This document shows, piece after piece, positions 1 through 8,360 of a stretch of DNA of 64,000 nucleotides. The DNA lies in contig JAOSKN010000001.1 in assembly GCA_027493525.1 (NCBI GenBank), positions 2,418,001 through 2,482,000 of the forward strand, written 5' to 3'. Position numbers and translations under genes: made by a program. Each line of letters starts with the position of its first letter. Positions within the stretch are counted from its first letter, which is position 1. Below the pieces are notes generated by a model. The model was not told where the DNA came from, did no database searches, and saw only the letters and a list, made by a program, of their open reading frames with translations. The DNA comes from Planctomycetota bacterium (GTDB lineage Bacteria > Planctomycetota > SZUA-567 > H5-PLA8).

Positions 1-1
1 G

Positions 2-787
2 GTGCTCGACGCGCCGCTCTCGGGCGGTTCGGGCGAGTTCCTGCTCTGGGAGCACCCGCTCTGCTTCTGGCTGGAGCAGCAGGGCTACGACGTGACGTAC
101 TGCAGCAACCTCGACCTGGAGCTCGACCCGGGCCTCCTCGCCGGCGCGAAGGCGCTGCTCTCGGTCGGGCACGACGAATACTGGTCGTATGCGATGTACG
201 AGAACGTGCTCCGCGCGCGCGACGCGGGGCTCTCGGTGGCGTTCCTCGGCGGGAACAGCCTGTACCATCGCGTCGAGTTCCACGCCTCGAGCGCGACCGG
301 GGCGCCGTGCCGGGCCTTCGCGCGGGAGCGGCGCTTCGACGACGAAGACCGGCTGATGGGCGTGAAGTCCTTCGGCCCCGGCTACGGCGACTGGGTGGTG
401 ACGAACGCGAAGCACTGGCTCTACGCTGGAACGGGGCTGGCCGACGGCGAGCGCATCCCCGCGATCGTCGGCTGGGAGTACCATGGCGCGCCGGCGGCCC
501 TCGAGGGCCTGGAGGTCGTCGCCGACGGGAGGCTCTGGGCGGCCGGGAGCGACGCGACGGCGGACGATCCTTCCGCGCCGCTGCGGCACCAAGCGGTGAT
601 CTATCCCGGACCCAAGGGCAACTGGGTCTTCAACGCGGGGACGATCTGGTGGAGCGAAGGGCTCGCCGCGCCGCCGGGGCACATCCCCGCGCGCTGGAAC
701 CTCGCCGGGACCTTCGGGCCCATGCCGGAAGTTCAGCGCATCACGAAGAACGTGCTGGACCGGATGATCGCGGACGGGCGGAGGTAG
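2..787 (+). CDS. N,N-dimethylformamidase beta-subunit-like C-terminal domain protein (5' partial)
   Basis: The 261 visible residues match the C-terminal domain found in the large (beta) subunit of N,N-dimethylformamidase and in many secreted planctomycete proteins: the signature LSVGHDEYWS lies near residue 53, followed by a GGNS-type strand and a late NAGTIWWSEGL segment. The reading frame is open to the first bases, and family members are normally over 450 residues, so the N-terminus is probably outside the window; the GTG at the edge is only an apparent start. The real substrate is unknown, because most homologues are not proven formamidases. A small unrelated membrane-protein gene follows 31 bp later. 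Confidence 0.75.
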   Translation: MLDAPLSGGSGEFLLWEHPLCFWLEQQGYDVTYCSNLDLELDPGLLAGAKALLSVGHDEYWSYAMYENVLRARDAGLSVAFLGGNSLYHRVEFHASSATGAPCRAFARERRFDDEDRLMGVKSFGPGYGDWVVTNAKHWLYAGTGLADGERIPAIVGWEYHGAPAALEGLEVVADGRLWAAGSDATADDPSAPLRHQAVIYPGPKGNWVFNAGTIWWSEGLAAPPGHIPARWNLAGTFGPMPEVQRITKNVLDRMIADGRR

Positions 788-818
788 GCCGTCCGCGCGG
801 AACCTTCGAGCGCACCCG

Positions 819-1502
819 ATGCAAGACGAAGACGTCGAAGACGCCGAAGACCAGGAAGCCCGCCAAGCCTGGGGCCGCCGGCAGGCCGTCCTGCATATTC
901 AACGCCACTACGCTTCGACCGGAGTCAGCGACATAGCCGTCGCCTTGTTTATCTGGAGCTTCTCGTTCGGCGTGCTCGTCTTTCCCGCAATCGCGCAGCA
1001 ATGGTGGCTGTTCATCGCCTATTGCTCCGCGATACTGCTCGTCGGTTTCCTGACCCAACGCTTTATCAAACGCCTCCGGGAACATAAGGGGCATTACCTG
1101 GGGCGCTGGCATCTCCCGCTAGAAGCGCACCCCTACGTGGACGCCTACCATCGAGAGCGGCGCCTCTTGGCGCGCCTGAGCCTGGCATGGGTCGCGGCGC
1201 TTCTTGGCCTGGGCTGGTACGACCTACCCGAGCGTTACGTGGAGGTGAACGCGATCCTCATGCTGAGCGGGATCTTCCTCGTGCTCGTGCGCGCGGTCAG
1301 TTCCTTGAAGCGCAGCGAACTCTGGGAGGATCTCGTGCCTGAGGCCGCGCACGCGGGGGCCATCGCGTACATCTTCACCTCGAACGTCTCGAACTTCTCT
1401 TTCGTACTCTGCCTCACCTTCATAGCCACCGGGATCTTCGTGGCCGGCTGCGTCCGGCAGTGGCGCTGGAGCCGCTGGGTCTCGACGCTCAACCCGTACT
1501 AG
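819..1502 (+). CDS. Hypothetical multi-pass membrane protein
   Basis: A 227-residue protein I do not recognise. The N-terminus is acidic (residues 1-20, rich in D/E). About five hydrophobic helices follow, near residues 39-58, 62-80, 117-135, 142-160 and 190-211, with a basic loop (RFIKRLREHK) after the second. It starts with ATG 31 bp after the previous stop and is the only plausible long frame here. No catalytic motif is visible. It is probably an inner-membrane protein of unknown role. Confidence 0.6.
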   Translation: MQDEDVEDAEDQEARQAWGRRQAVLHIQRHYASTGVSDIAVALFIWSFSFGVLVFPAIAQQWWLFIAYCSAILLVGFLTQRFIKRLREHKGHYLGRWHLPLEAHPYVDAYHRERRLLARLSLAWVAALLGLGWYDLPERYVEVNAILMLSGIFLVLVRAVSSLKRSELWEDLVPEAAHAGAIAYIFTSNVSNFSFVLCLTFIATGIFVAGCVRQWRWSRWVSTLNPY

Positions 1503-1641
1503 CTTCGACCGACGGCGCTTAGGCGGTCCTTCGTTGCAGACAGGCGCATCTGCCTTGCGCACATTCCGGATTGGGCACGTTCACCGTTCGCCGTTATCCT
1601 GAAGACTCCATCCGTTTAATGCGTGACCGGAGAACTTCGCC

Positions 1642-2367
<726 letters not shown>

Positions 2368-2368
2368 T

Positions 2369-3085
2369 TCAGCGCGCGGCCTTCCGCTCGCGCCAGAGTT
2401 CCTCGCCCAGCGCAACCAGCTTCCGCGCCATCTGGTTCTTGCTCAGCTTCAGCTTCGCGCCGGGGTCGTTCGCGCTCCGCAGGACGCGGAATTCGGCCTC
2501 GTCGGCGCCCATCGCCGCGGGGGTGTCGAGGACCAGCGCGTCGAGGTTCTTCGAAACCAGCTTGCGGTAGCCTTCGCGCAGCCGCTCCAGCGCGCGCGCG
2601 ACCGAATGCTTCGCCGTCCCGGTCTCCAGCGCGAAGCCGATCAGGACCAGCTCCGGGCGGCGCGTGCGCTTCAACTGCCCCAGCTCGGCGAGGATGTCCG
2701 CCGTCGGCTTCAGCCGCAGCAGCAGCTCGCCCGCGCCTTTCTTCAGCTTCGACTTCGAGGGCTGCTCGATCGTGTAGTCGGCCACGGCCGCGGACATGAC
2801 CACGACCTGCGCGTCCTTGACATGCTTGCGCACCGCGCGGTGCATCTCCGCCGCGCCGCGGACGGGCACCTTCGTCAGCCGCGCCATGCGCTTGGGAAAC
2901 GCCGCGTCCAGCTCGTCGCTCACCGGCCCGTGGATCAGAATCACCCGGTGCCCGCTCGCCAGCCCCGCCTGCGCCACCGCGAAGCCCAGCTTTCCCGTGG
3001 CGCGGTTGGAGATGAAGCGAACCGGGTCGATGTCCTCGACGGTCGGCCCGGCGGTGATGAGGAAGGTCGGCGGATGGTTCGGCAT
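2369..3085 (-). CDS. Phosphopantothenoylcysteine synthetase (CoaB) domain protein
   Basis: 238 residues matching the C-terminal half (CoaB) of CoaBC: ITAGPTVEDIDPVRFISNR near residues 9-27, then ATGKLGFAVA, the SAAVADY motif near residue 105 and a late conserved KNLD motif (KNLDALV). CoaB joins 4'-phosphopantothenate to cysteine in coenzyme A synthesis. The CoaC decarboxylase half is absent, so either the two activities are on separate genes or this is a paralogue. The ATG at 3085 is chosen because homology begins there; the frame stays open upstream only through the antisense of the neighbouring protease gene. Confidence 0.85.
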   Translation of the reverse strand: MPNHPPTFLITAGPTVEDIDPVRFISNRATGKLGFAVAQAGLASGHRVILIHGPVSDELDAAFPKRMARLTKVPVRGAAEMHRAVRKHVKDAQVVVMSAAVADYTIEQPSKSKLKKGAGELLLRLKPTADILAELGQLKRTRRPELVLIGFALETGTAKHSVARALERLREGYRKLVSKNLDALVLDTPAAMGADEAEFRVLRSANDPGAKLKLSKNQMARKLVALGEELWRERKAAR

Positions 3086-3162
3086 GCGCACAGCGTACTG
3101 AAGGCCGGCGCGCGCGGCAACTCGGGGGATGGGATATGACGGAGGACGGAGAAAGACTTCAC

Positions 3163-5460
3163 TCACTCGGCCGCGGCCGGCTCCTCGGGAACTTCGGGGA
3201 ACGGCGGGAGCCCCGCCGCGGCCTCGGCCTGCTCGGCCGCCGCGACGAGCCCCTGCAGGAGGCGGAAGTAGAGCCCGGCGAGCTTCTCGAGGAACTCCTG
3301 CGCCGCGCGGAGCACGTCGCCAAGCTGCTCCTCGCCGGGCACCGCGGGCAGCAGGTAGGTCCGCAGGGTCATGTCCTTCTTCGCGTGGTCGAACGGGTAC
3401 GGCGACTCGTCGAAGCAACCCTGAATCTCGCGCAGCGCGCGCTGGAGCTGCCGGCAGCTTGCGAGGACCTCGGCGATGAACTCCTGCTGCCGCTCGCGCC
3501 CTTCGAGGTTCTGGCAGAGCAGCGAGAGCGCCTGGAACGTGCGGTTCAGCTCCAGCGCCTTCGGCGCGGCGGCGGCGACCTGGCGGTAGGCCGGCAGGCC
3601 GCGCGCCGCCTCGGCGCGCAGGGCCTCGGCGCGGGGGATCCGCCCGGCGATCTCGGGATCTTCGAGCAGCCCCAGCGCGGCGTGCAGCCGCGCGCCGGCC
3701 AAGGCCTCGAACGGACCCAGTTCCGCCGCCGCGCCGAACTGCTCGCGCTGCGCGCGCTCGCGTTCGGCGACCGCGGCGCCGGCCTCGGCCCGCTTGAGCT
3801 TGAAGTCCTTGGGGTCGAAGCCGAGCTTGGCCTTGCAGAGCGCCAGCGCCAGCGCGCAGCGGCTCAGGGCCGTGTCGGCCTCGTCGTAGCGCCTGTACGC
3901 GGCGCGGTGGGCCGGGGCGAGGCGGAGCAGCTCCTCGCGCAGCCGCGCCAGCTCCTCCACGCCGGAAGCGAGCGCGGCGTGCGGGGCCGGCGGACGCGCG
4001 GGCAGCGGGAGCGGGCGCAGCAGCGTCGGCGCGCCCTGCAGGTAGCGCGCGGCGGCCTTCGCCGCGGCCTCGTCGGCGTCTTCGCGGTCGAGCAGGTCGT
4101 CGACGGGCACGAACTGCGCGCGCCCGACTTTCGGCCCCAGCACGGCGCGATAGAAGTCCGACGAGACGGTCTTCGAGAGCCCCGCGAAGTCGCGGAAGAG
4201 GTCCGCCGCCAGCAGCGACTCGCCGAGCCGGAGCCGGGCGTCGTCGGCCGCGAAGTAGATGCCCTTCACGCCGATGCGGTTGGCCGCCGCGACCCGGTCG
4301 CGCCCCGAGGGATGCGTCTGGTGCCAGGCCGTCTGGCCCTCGGTCAGCTCCTTCCTGACATGCTCCTCGGCCTCCTTCGGCAGCTTGCGGACCTTGTTCC
4401 GCGCCAGGCGCGGGATGTCGTCGATCAGGCGGCCCTCGTCCCACATTTTCCCGATCGCGCCCTTGGCGAGCTGCTGCGCGATGGACATCTCGATGACGCG
4501 GCGCATCGTCGAGGCGTAGCAGGCGCTCCCCGACATGTGGGTCTCGTAGGCGTCGGCGTCGTACTCCATCTGCCGCAGCATGAAGCAGGAGAGCGCGTGG
4601 CCGGCGTACATCAGGAGCTTGAGGACCTGCCGCGTGAGCCAGACGAAGACCCGCGACAGATGCAGGAAGATGCCGATGCGGATGTCGGTCTCGTGGGCGT
4701 ACTGGGTCAGGGCCTCGTCCCAGCCGTCGCGCTCGTAGACCACGCGGGCGAACCAGCCGTTGACGCTGCGGATCACGAAGGTCATGCGCATGCCGGCGCC
4801 CTGCGCGAAATGCCCGAACTCGTGCGCCAGCACCCCCGCGAACTGCCGCAGGTTCAGCCCCGCCGCCAGCGGCAGCCCGATGGTCAGGACCAGGTCGTCC
4901 CCGAAGAAGCTCAGCAGCCCGCGCCGGAAGCTCGCCGAGGCGTTCACCTCGCAGTCGACGTGGATCTCCCGCGGGCGCGGCGCGCCGACCAGATCGCAGA
5001 TCTTCGCGACGAACGCGAAGAGCAGCGGCTCGGCCTGCGGGTTCAGCCGGCGCGGGTCCATGTGCTTCGGCCGCGGCGCGAAGAGCGGCTTGATCATGAA
5101 CAGGATCAGGATCACGCCCACGACCAGCGGCGCGAGGTACCCGCCCAGGAACGCCGCGCCCGCCGTCCGCCCGCGCAGCCCGCTGGCGATGTCGTAGTTA
5201 TGCGTCGCGTGGTACCAGACCCCGTAGCCCGCGAAGCCGATCAGCCCGACGTAGACCAGCGGGAGCAGCACCATCGCCAGCGCGACGAGGAAAAGGCCCA
5301 GCTTGTAGTGCAGCGGCAGCGGCACCGGAGGGATCGCGCCGTCGAAGCTTTCGAGCACCGCCTTGTGCAGCGCATCGCCGGTCAGCGCGGGGACGCGCGA
5401 GCCCGAGCGGGCGCTCAGCGGCGCGGACGGCGGCGAGACGGGCGCGGGGGCTTGAGCCAT
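3163..5460 (-). CDS. M48 family membrane metallopeptidase
   Basis: 765 residues. A proline-rich N-terminus is followed by two membrane segments (about residues 54-80 and 102-125), then the M48 catalytic region with the zinc motif HEFGH at residues 213-217 and a probable third ligand, Glu299, in MEYDADAYE. The active site should face the cytoplasm, as in HtpX-type proteases that degrade damaged membrane proteins. The long C-terminal part (from about residue 400), alanine-, leucine- and arginine-rich and probably helical, is much larger than in HtpX (about 290 residues) and I do not recognise it. No obvious operon partner. Its antisense frame is also open over its whole length, a GC-bias artefact. 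Confidence 0.85.
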   Translation of the reverse strand: MAQAPAPVSPPSAPLSARSGSRVPALTGDALHKAVLESFDGAIPPVPLPLHYKLGLFLVALAMVLLPLVYVGLIGFAGYGVWYHATHNYDIASGLRGRTAGAAFLGGYLAPLVVGVILILFMIKPLFAPRPKHMDPRRLNPQAEPLLFAFVAKICDLVGAPRPREIHVDCEVNASASFRRGLLSFFGDDLVLTIGLPLAAGLNLRQFAGVLAHEFGHFAQGAGMRMTFVIRSVNGWFARVVYERDGWDEALTQYAHETDIRIGIFLHLSRVFVWLTRQVLKLLMYAGHALSCFMLRQMEYDADAYETHMSGSACYASTMRRVIEMSIAQQLAKGAIGKMWDEGRLIDDIPRLARNKVRKLPKEAEEHVRKELTEGQTAWHQTHPSGRDRVAAANRIGVKGIYFAADDARLRLGESLLAADLFRDFAGLSKTVSSDFYRAVLGPKVGRAQFVPVDDLLDREDADEAAAKAAARYLQGAPTLLRPLPLPARPPAPHAALASGVEELARLREELLRLAPAHRAAYRRYDEADTALSRCALALALCKAKLGFDPKDFKLKRAEAGAAVAERERAQREQFGAAAELGPFEALAGARLHAALGLLEDPEIAGRIPRAEALRAEAARGLPAYRQVAAAAPKALELNRTFQALSLLCQNLEGRERQQEFIAEVLASCRQLQRALREIQGCFDESPYPFDHAKKDMTLRTYLLPAVPGEEQLGDVLRAAQEFLEKLAGLYFRLLQGLVAAAEQAEAAAGLPPFPEVPEEPAAAE

Positions 5461-5580
5461 GCTGCGGCCTCGGATCGAATACCCGGGTACGGCCGGCCTG
5501 CAAATACGTGCATCACCCTAGCACGGCGGACTCCGGTTGCCAGTCGGCGGATGCCGGTTCCAGCGCCTGATCCGGCCAAC

Positions 5581-6093
5581 TTAATCTTCCGCACGCGCAC
5601 GTAAGGCCTGCGCCACCCGCTCAACAAATGTCGCTTCGGCAAGCCCGGCGTTCTCGAAGCTCAGGTCGGCGTCCAGCTCCAGCGCCTCGCTCAGTGCATG
5701 GACTTTCCGGATTGTGGCTTCGTCGGCGGGAAGCTGGTGAGTTGCGTCGCGCGCGGCGATGCGCTCAAGGCAGACGTCCAGCGGCGCTGAGATGCGAACG
5801 AGGAGCGTCCGCGTGCGCGGCTGGAGCGCCAGGAGTCCCTCGAGAATCTCCCGCGACGCGCCGGTGGTCTCGACGCAGACATGCTCGTACGCGCCCAGCG
5901 CCTCGGCGAGCTTCGGATGCACCGCCGCGATCCCGCCCGCGAGATTCGGCGCACGCCCCGCGCCCCGACACTCCGCGTTCCAAGCCATCCACAGAGGCTC
6001 GACGTGGAAGAAGCGCACGCCCAGGACCCGTTCCAGCGACTGGCCCAGGTATGTCTTCCCGCAGCCCTTGGGACCGATCAGGAGAATGAACAT
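5581..6093 (-). CDS. P-loop nucleotide kinase-like protein
   Basis: 170 residues. A Walker A motif GPKGCGKT occupies residues 7-14, right after the first beta strand, as in adenylate- and shikimate-kinase-like P-loop proteins. LLVRISAPLDVCLERIAARD near residue 100 is the typical NMP-kinase-type strand and arginine-bearing lid region. The phosphate acceptor is unknown. I chose the ATG at 6093 because the P-loop strand starts there; the frame extends upstream but only over the neighbouring gene. It follows the DUF1801-like gene by 8 bp, so the two are probably cotranscribed. Confidence 0.75.
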   Translation of the reverse strand: MFILLIGPKGCGKTYLGQSLERVLGVRFFHVEPLWMAWNAECRGAGRAPNLAGGIAAVHPKLAEALGAYEHVCVETTGASREILEGLLALQPRTRTLLVRISAPLDVCLERIAARDATHQLPADEATIRKVHALSEALELDADLSFENAGLAEATFVERVAQALRARAED

Positions 6094-6101
6094 GCCGCGC
6101 G

Positions 6102-6500
6102 CTACTCCGCCTTCAAGCGCCGCTTGAGATCCCGATAGGCCGTCTCGATCAGCGTCGCGAGCGCCGCCTCGTTCACCTCGCGCCCGGGCCGGAGCTTCAC
6201 ATGCCGCATGAACTTGCCCGTGCCTTCGAGCAGCCCGGCCGGATCGGGAAGCGCCGCGCCTTGATAGAAGCCGACGTTGACGTGCGCGGAGAAGGCGTTG
6301 ACGTACCCGAAGGCCGCGCCGGCCACGCACGCCACCGGGCAGCCGTCGTGAAACTCCTCGCGCACGTCGCCGCCGCAGCGGCGCATGACCTCGAACCAGC
6401 GCCGCGCGAGCCGGCCCAGTTCGTCCGTATGCTCGTCAAGCCAGCGCTCGACGGCCGGGTCGCGCTTGAGCGTGCGGGATAAGCGGAAGATCCGGTCCAT
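6102..6500 (-). CDS. DUF1801 (YdhG-like) domain protein
   Basis: 132 residues resembling DUF1801/YdhG-like proteins: a helical N-terminus, EEFHDGCPVACVAG near residue 50, AFGYVNAFSAHVNVGF near 65-80 and GTGKFMRHVKLRPG near 95, which is the conserved end of the fold. Function in this family is unknown; some members bind iron-sulphur or nucleic-acid related partners, but nothing here decides that. Start ATG at 6500, just before the conserved region. Followed after 8 bp by the P-loop kinase gene, probably one transcription unit. Confidence 0.75.
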   Translation of the reverse strand: MDRIFRLSRTLKRDPAVERWLDEHTDELGRLARRWFEVMRRCGGDVREEFHDGCPVACVAGAAFGYVNAFSAHVNVGFYQGAALPDPAGLLEGTGKFMRHVKLRPGREVNEAALATLIETAYRDLKRRLKAE

Positions 6501-6577
6501 AGGCCCTGCCTTCCATGCCCGCGGCCGTCTCGGCCGCGTGTGTTTGTCCGCCACCCAAAGGAGCCGCGCGGCAAACC

Positions 6578-7042
6578 TCAACGCGCCAGCGTCTCGAGAT
6601 CCTTGAGCAGCGCCTGTTTCGAGTCCGCGTCGGCGACCTTCGCGGCCTGCTCGCGAGCCTGGGCAAGGTACGTCCTGGCATCTTCACGCCTGCCGGCGAC
6701 CTCGGCGGCGCGCGCGAGCGCTTCGTAAGCGTAACCCCGATAGAACGGCGGCAGCGCCCGGCTGTGCTCCAGGCACGTCCGCGCATGCCGCAGCGCCTCC
6801 GCGCCGCGCTCGAGGAGCGCCTGGACGCGCGAGGCCTGCCAGTATCCGATGGAGAGGTTCTTGTCCGCGCAGTCGGGCCGCTGGAGCCAATGGAACAGGG
6901 ACGCCTGCGTGAGGGCCTCCATCAGCCGGTCGTCGGCCGGCGTGCGGTCCGGCTTCTCGATCAAGTCCCAGGCCCGGTTGAAGCACTCGGCGGCGAAGTA
7001 TTTATGCGCGAGCCGGAGGTCGATAGGCGGCGTGGAGGGCAT
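6578..7042 (-). CDS. Hypothetical TPR-like helical protein
   Basis: 154 residues, entirely alpha-helical in character, with alanine-rich pairs of amphipathic helices such as YEALARAAEVAGRREDARTY near residues 108-127, which reads like a tetratricopeptide-type repeat. There is no signal peptide or membrane segment. It probably acts as a small binding protein, but no partner is suggested by the neighbours: 77 bp downstream lies the DUF1801-like gene on the same strand. I cannot assign a family. Confidence 0.6.
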   Translation of the reverse strand: MPSTPPIDLRLAHKYFAAECFNRAWDLIEKPDRTPADDRLMEALTQASLFHWLQRPDCADKNLSIGYWQASRVQALLERGAEALRHARTCLEHSRALPPFYRGYAYEALARAAEVAGRREDARTYLAQAREQAAKVADADSKQALLKDLETLAR

Positions 7043-7204
7043 GGCAGGCTCCTGGAAATTCGTGGCGGATCCTACTCAATGGCTCGTGATATAAGAACCT
7101 CTTGCGTCTGCGGCGCCCACACCAACCTGCGGTTCGTACGGGCCACTCCCGCCTCCCCCTCCCCCACCCTCCGCGCGCTCCGCGACCTCCGCGGTGACCA
7201 ACCG

Positions 7205-8146
7205 TCACAAGCTCGCGGCGAGCGCCGCCAGGCCGAGGGCGAGCAACACCAGGCAGCCCGGCTTGGTCTGGACGATGGGCGCGCCCGGCGCTTCGGCGAG
7301 CTTCGCGGCGTCCGGCGCGATGCGGGCGAAGACGGCCGCGCCGAGGGCCACGGCTTCTTCCGGGCGCGACGGCTTGGCGCATGTCCGGCGGTGCCGGTCG
7401 CGCAGGGTGGCCTCCAGCGCCTCGACGTGCTCGGAACCGCCGGCGAGCAGGATCTCCTCGATGTCCTTGAGCTGCTTCCCCGCCTGCCGCAATGCGCGGT
7501 GGAGCGGCGCATCGAGCGCCGCGGCGACGCGGCCCCCGTCGCGCAATTCGGCCGCGCCCAGCCCCTTTCCGCCGTCGGCCGCGAGGACTTCGAAGCGCTC
7601 GGGAAGCATGTCGAGCAGCGTCACGTCGAAGGCGCGGGCGTCCAACTCCAGGACCATCACCAGCCGGCGGTCCTTGGGGTGCTCGAAGCACCACGCCAGC
7701 GCGACGGCGGTCGGTTCGTTGAGGAGCAGCTTGAACTCCAGCCCGGCCCGTAGCGCGGCGTCCTTGACGGCCTGGCGCTGCCCGTCGTGGAAGTACGCGG
7801 GGACGGCGATCACCGCCGGGCCGGGCGGCGCGCCCAGCGCGGCTTCGGCGAGTCGCGCCAGATGCTGGAGGTAAAGCGCGAGACACTCGGCCGGGGTCCA
7901 CGCCCGCCCGCCGAAGGCGTAGGTCTTCTCCTTGCCCAGATCGGCGAGGAAGCCTTCCGCGCCGGCGCCGGGGCGCTCGGCGAGGATCTTCCGCGCGGCC
8001 TGCCCGGTCACCGGCTTGCCTTCGCCATCCACGGCCACCGCCATCGGGACCGCGCTCGCGCCATCCCGGTCCTCAAGAACGCGCGGGCCGGTCGCGCCGA
8101 AGACCGCCACCCTGCCGTGCGAGGCGCCAAGGTCGATGCCGAGCAT
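7205..8146 (-). CDS. Reduced Hsp70/DnaK-like ATPase with C-terminal membrane anchor
   Basis: 313 residues. The start is clearly Hsp70-like: GIDLGASHGRVAV (residues 3-15), PAYFHDGQRQAVKDAALRAG at 116-135 and LLNEPTAVALAW at 141-152. The second phosphate loop, normally DLGGGTFDVS, is degenerate here (ELDARAFDVTLLD, 167-179). From there to the adenosine motif (LLAGGSEHVEAL, 233-244) only about 55 residues remain instead of roughly 150, so subdomain IIB and part of IIA are missing. The substrate-binding domain is absent too; the protein ends in a hydrophobic segment (298-313) that could anchor it in the membrane. ATPase activity is doubtful. Confidence 0.75.
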   Translation of the reverse strand: MLGIDLGASHGRVAVFGATGPRVLEDRDGASAVPMAVAVDGEGKPVTGQAARKILAERPGAGAEGFLADLGKEKTYAFGGRAWTPAECLALYLQHLARLAEAALGAPPGPAVIAVPAYFHDGQRQAVKDAALRAGLEFKLLLNEPTAVALAWCFEHPKDRRLVMVLELDARAFDVTLLDMLPERFEVLAADGGKGLGAAELRDGGRVAAALDAPLHRALRQAGKQLKDIEEILLAGGSEHVEALEATLRDRHRRTCAKPSRPEEAVALGAAVFARIAPDAAKLAEAPGAPIVQTKPGCLVLLALGLAALAASL

Positions 8147-8360
8147 GGACTGAGGGTACGGGACGGGCGGGAAAGGTCAAAGGCGAGGCGGGCTCTGTGA
8201 TCTGTAATCTGTGATCTGTGCAGGCGTAAATCGGAAACGAGAGACAGAGAACGCCTTTTCCTGCTCCTTCATCTCTGGTTGCTCTCCCAGAGCTTGAAGG
8301 GAAAGGGAGGGGCTGGCAAGCCGGCCCTCGAACCTGGAACCTCGACCCTCGAACCTGCCG

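Noticed and set aside
2369..4444. A 691-codon minus-strand frame that includes the CoaB domain at its end
   Set aside because: Only the last 238 residues are protein-like; the rest is an arginine/alanine-rich shadow of the M48 protease gene on the same strand in another frame.
3136..5604. An 822-codon plus-strand frame opposite the M48 gene
   Set aside because: Antisense shadow: composition is biased to R, Q, V and E, no conserved motif, while the other strand encodes a clear protease.
8196..8358. Short tandem words (CTGTGATCTGTAATCTGTGA and CCTCGAACCTGGAACCTCGA) in the gap after the PLD gene
   Set aside because: Low-complexity tandem words without unit regularity, symmetry or any link to a gene; not a CRISPR array and not an iteron set.
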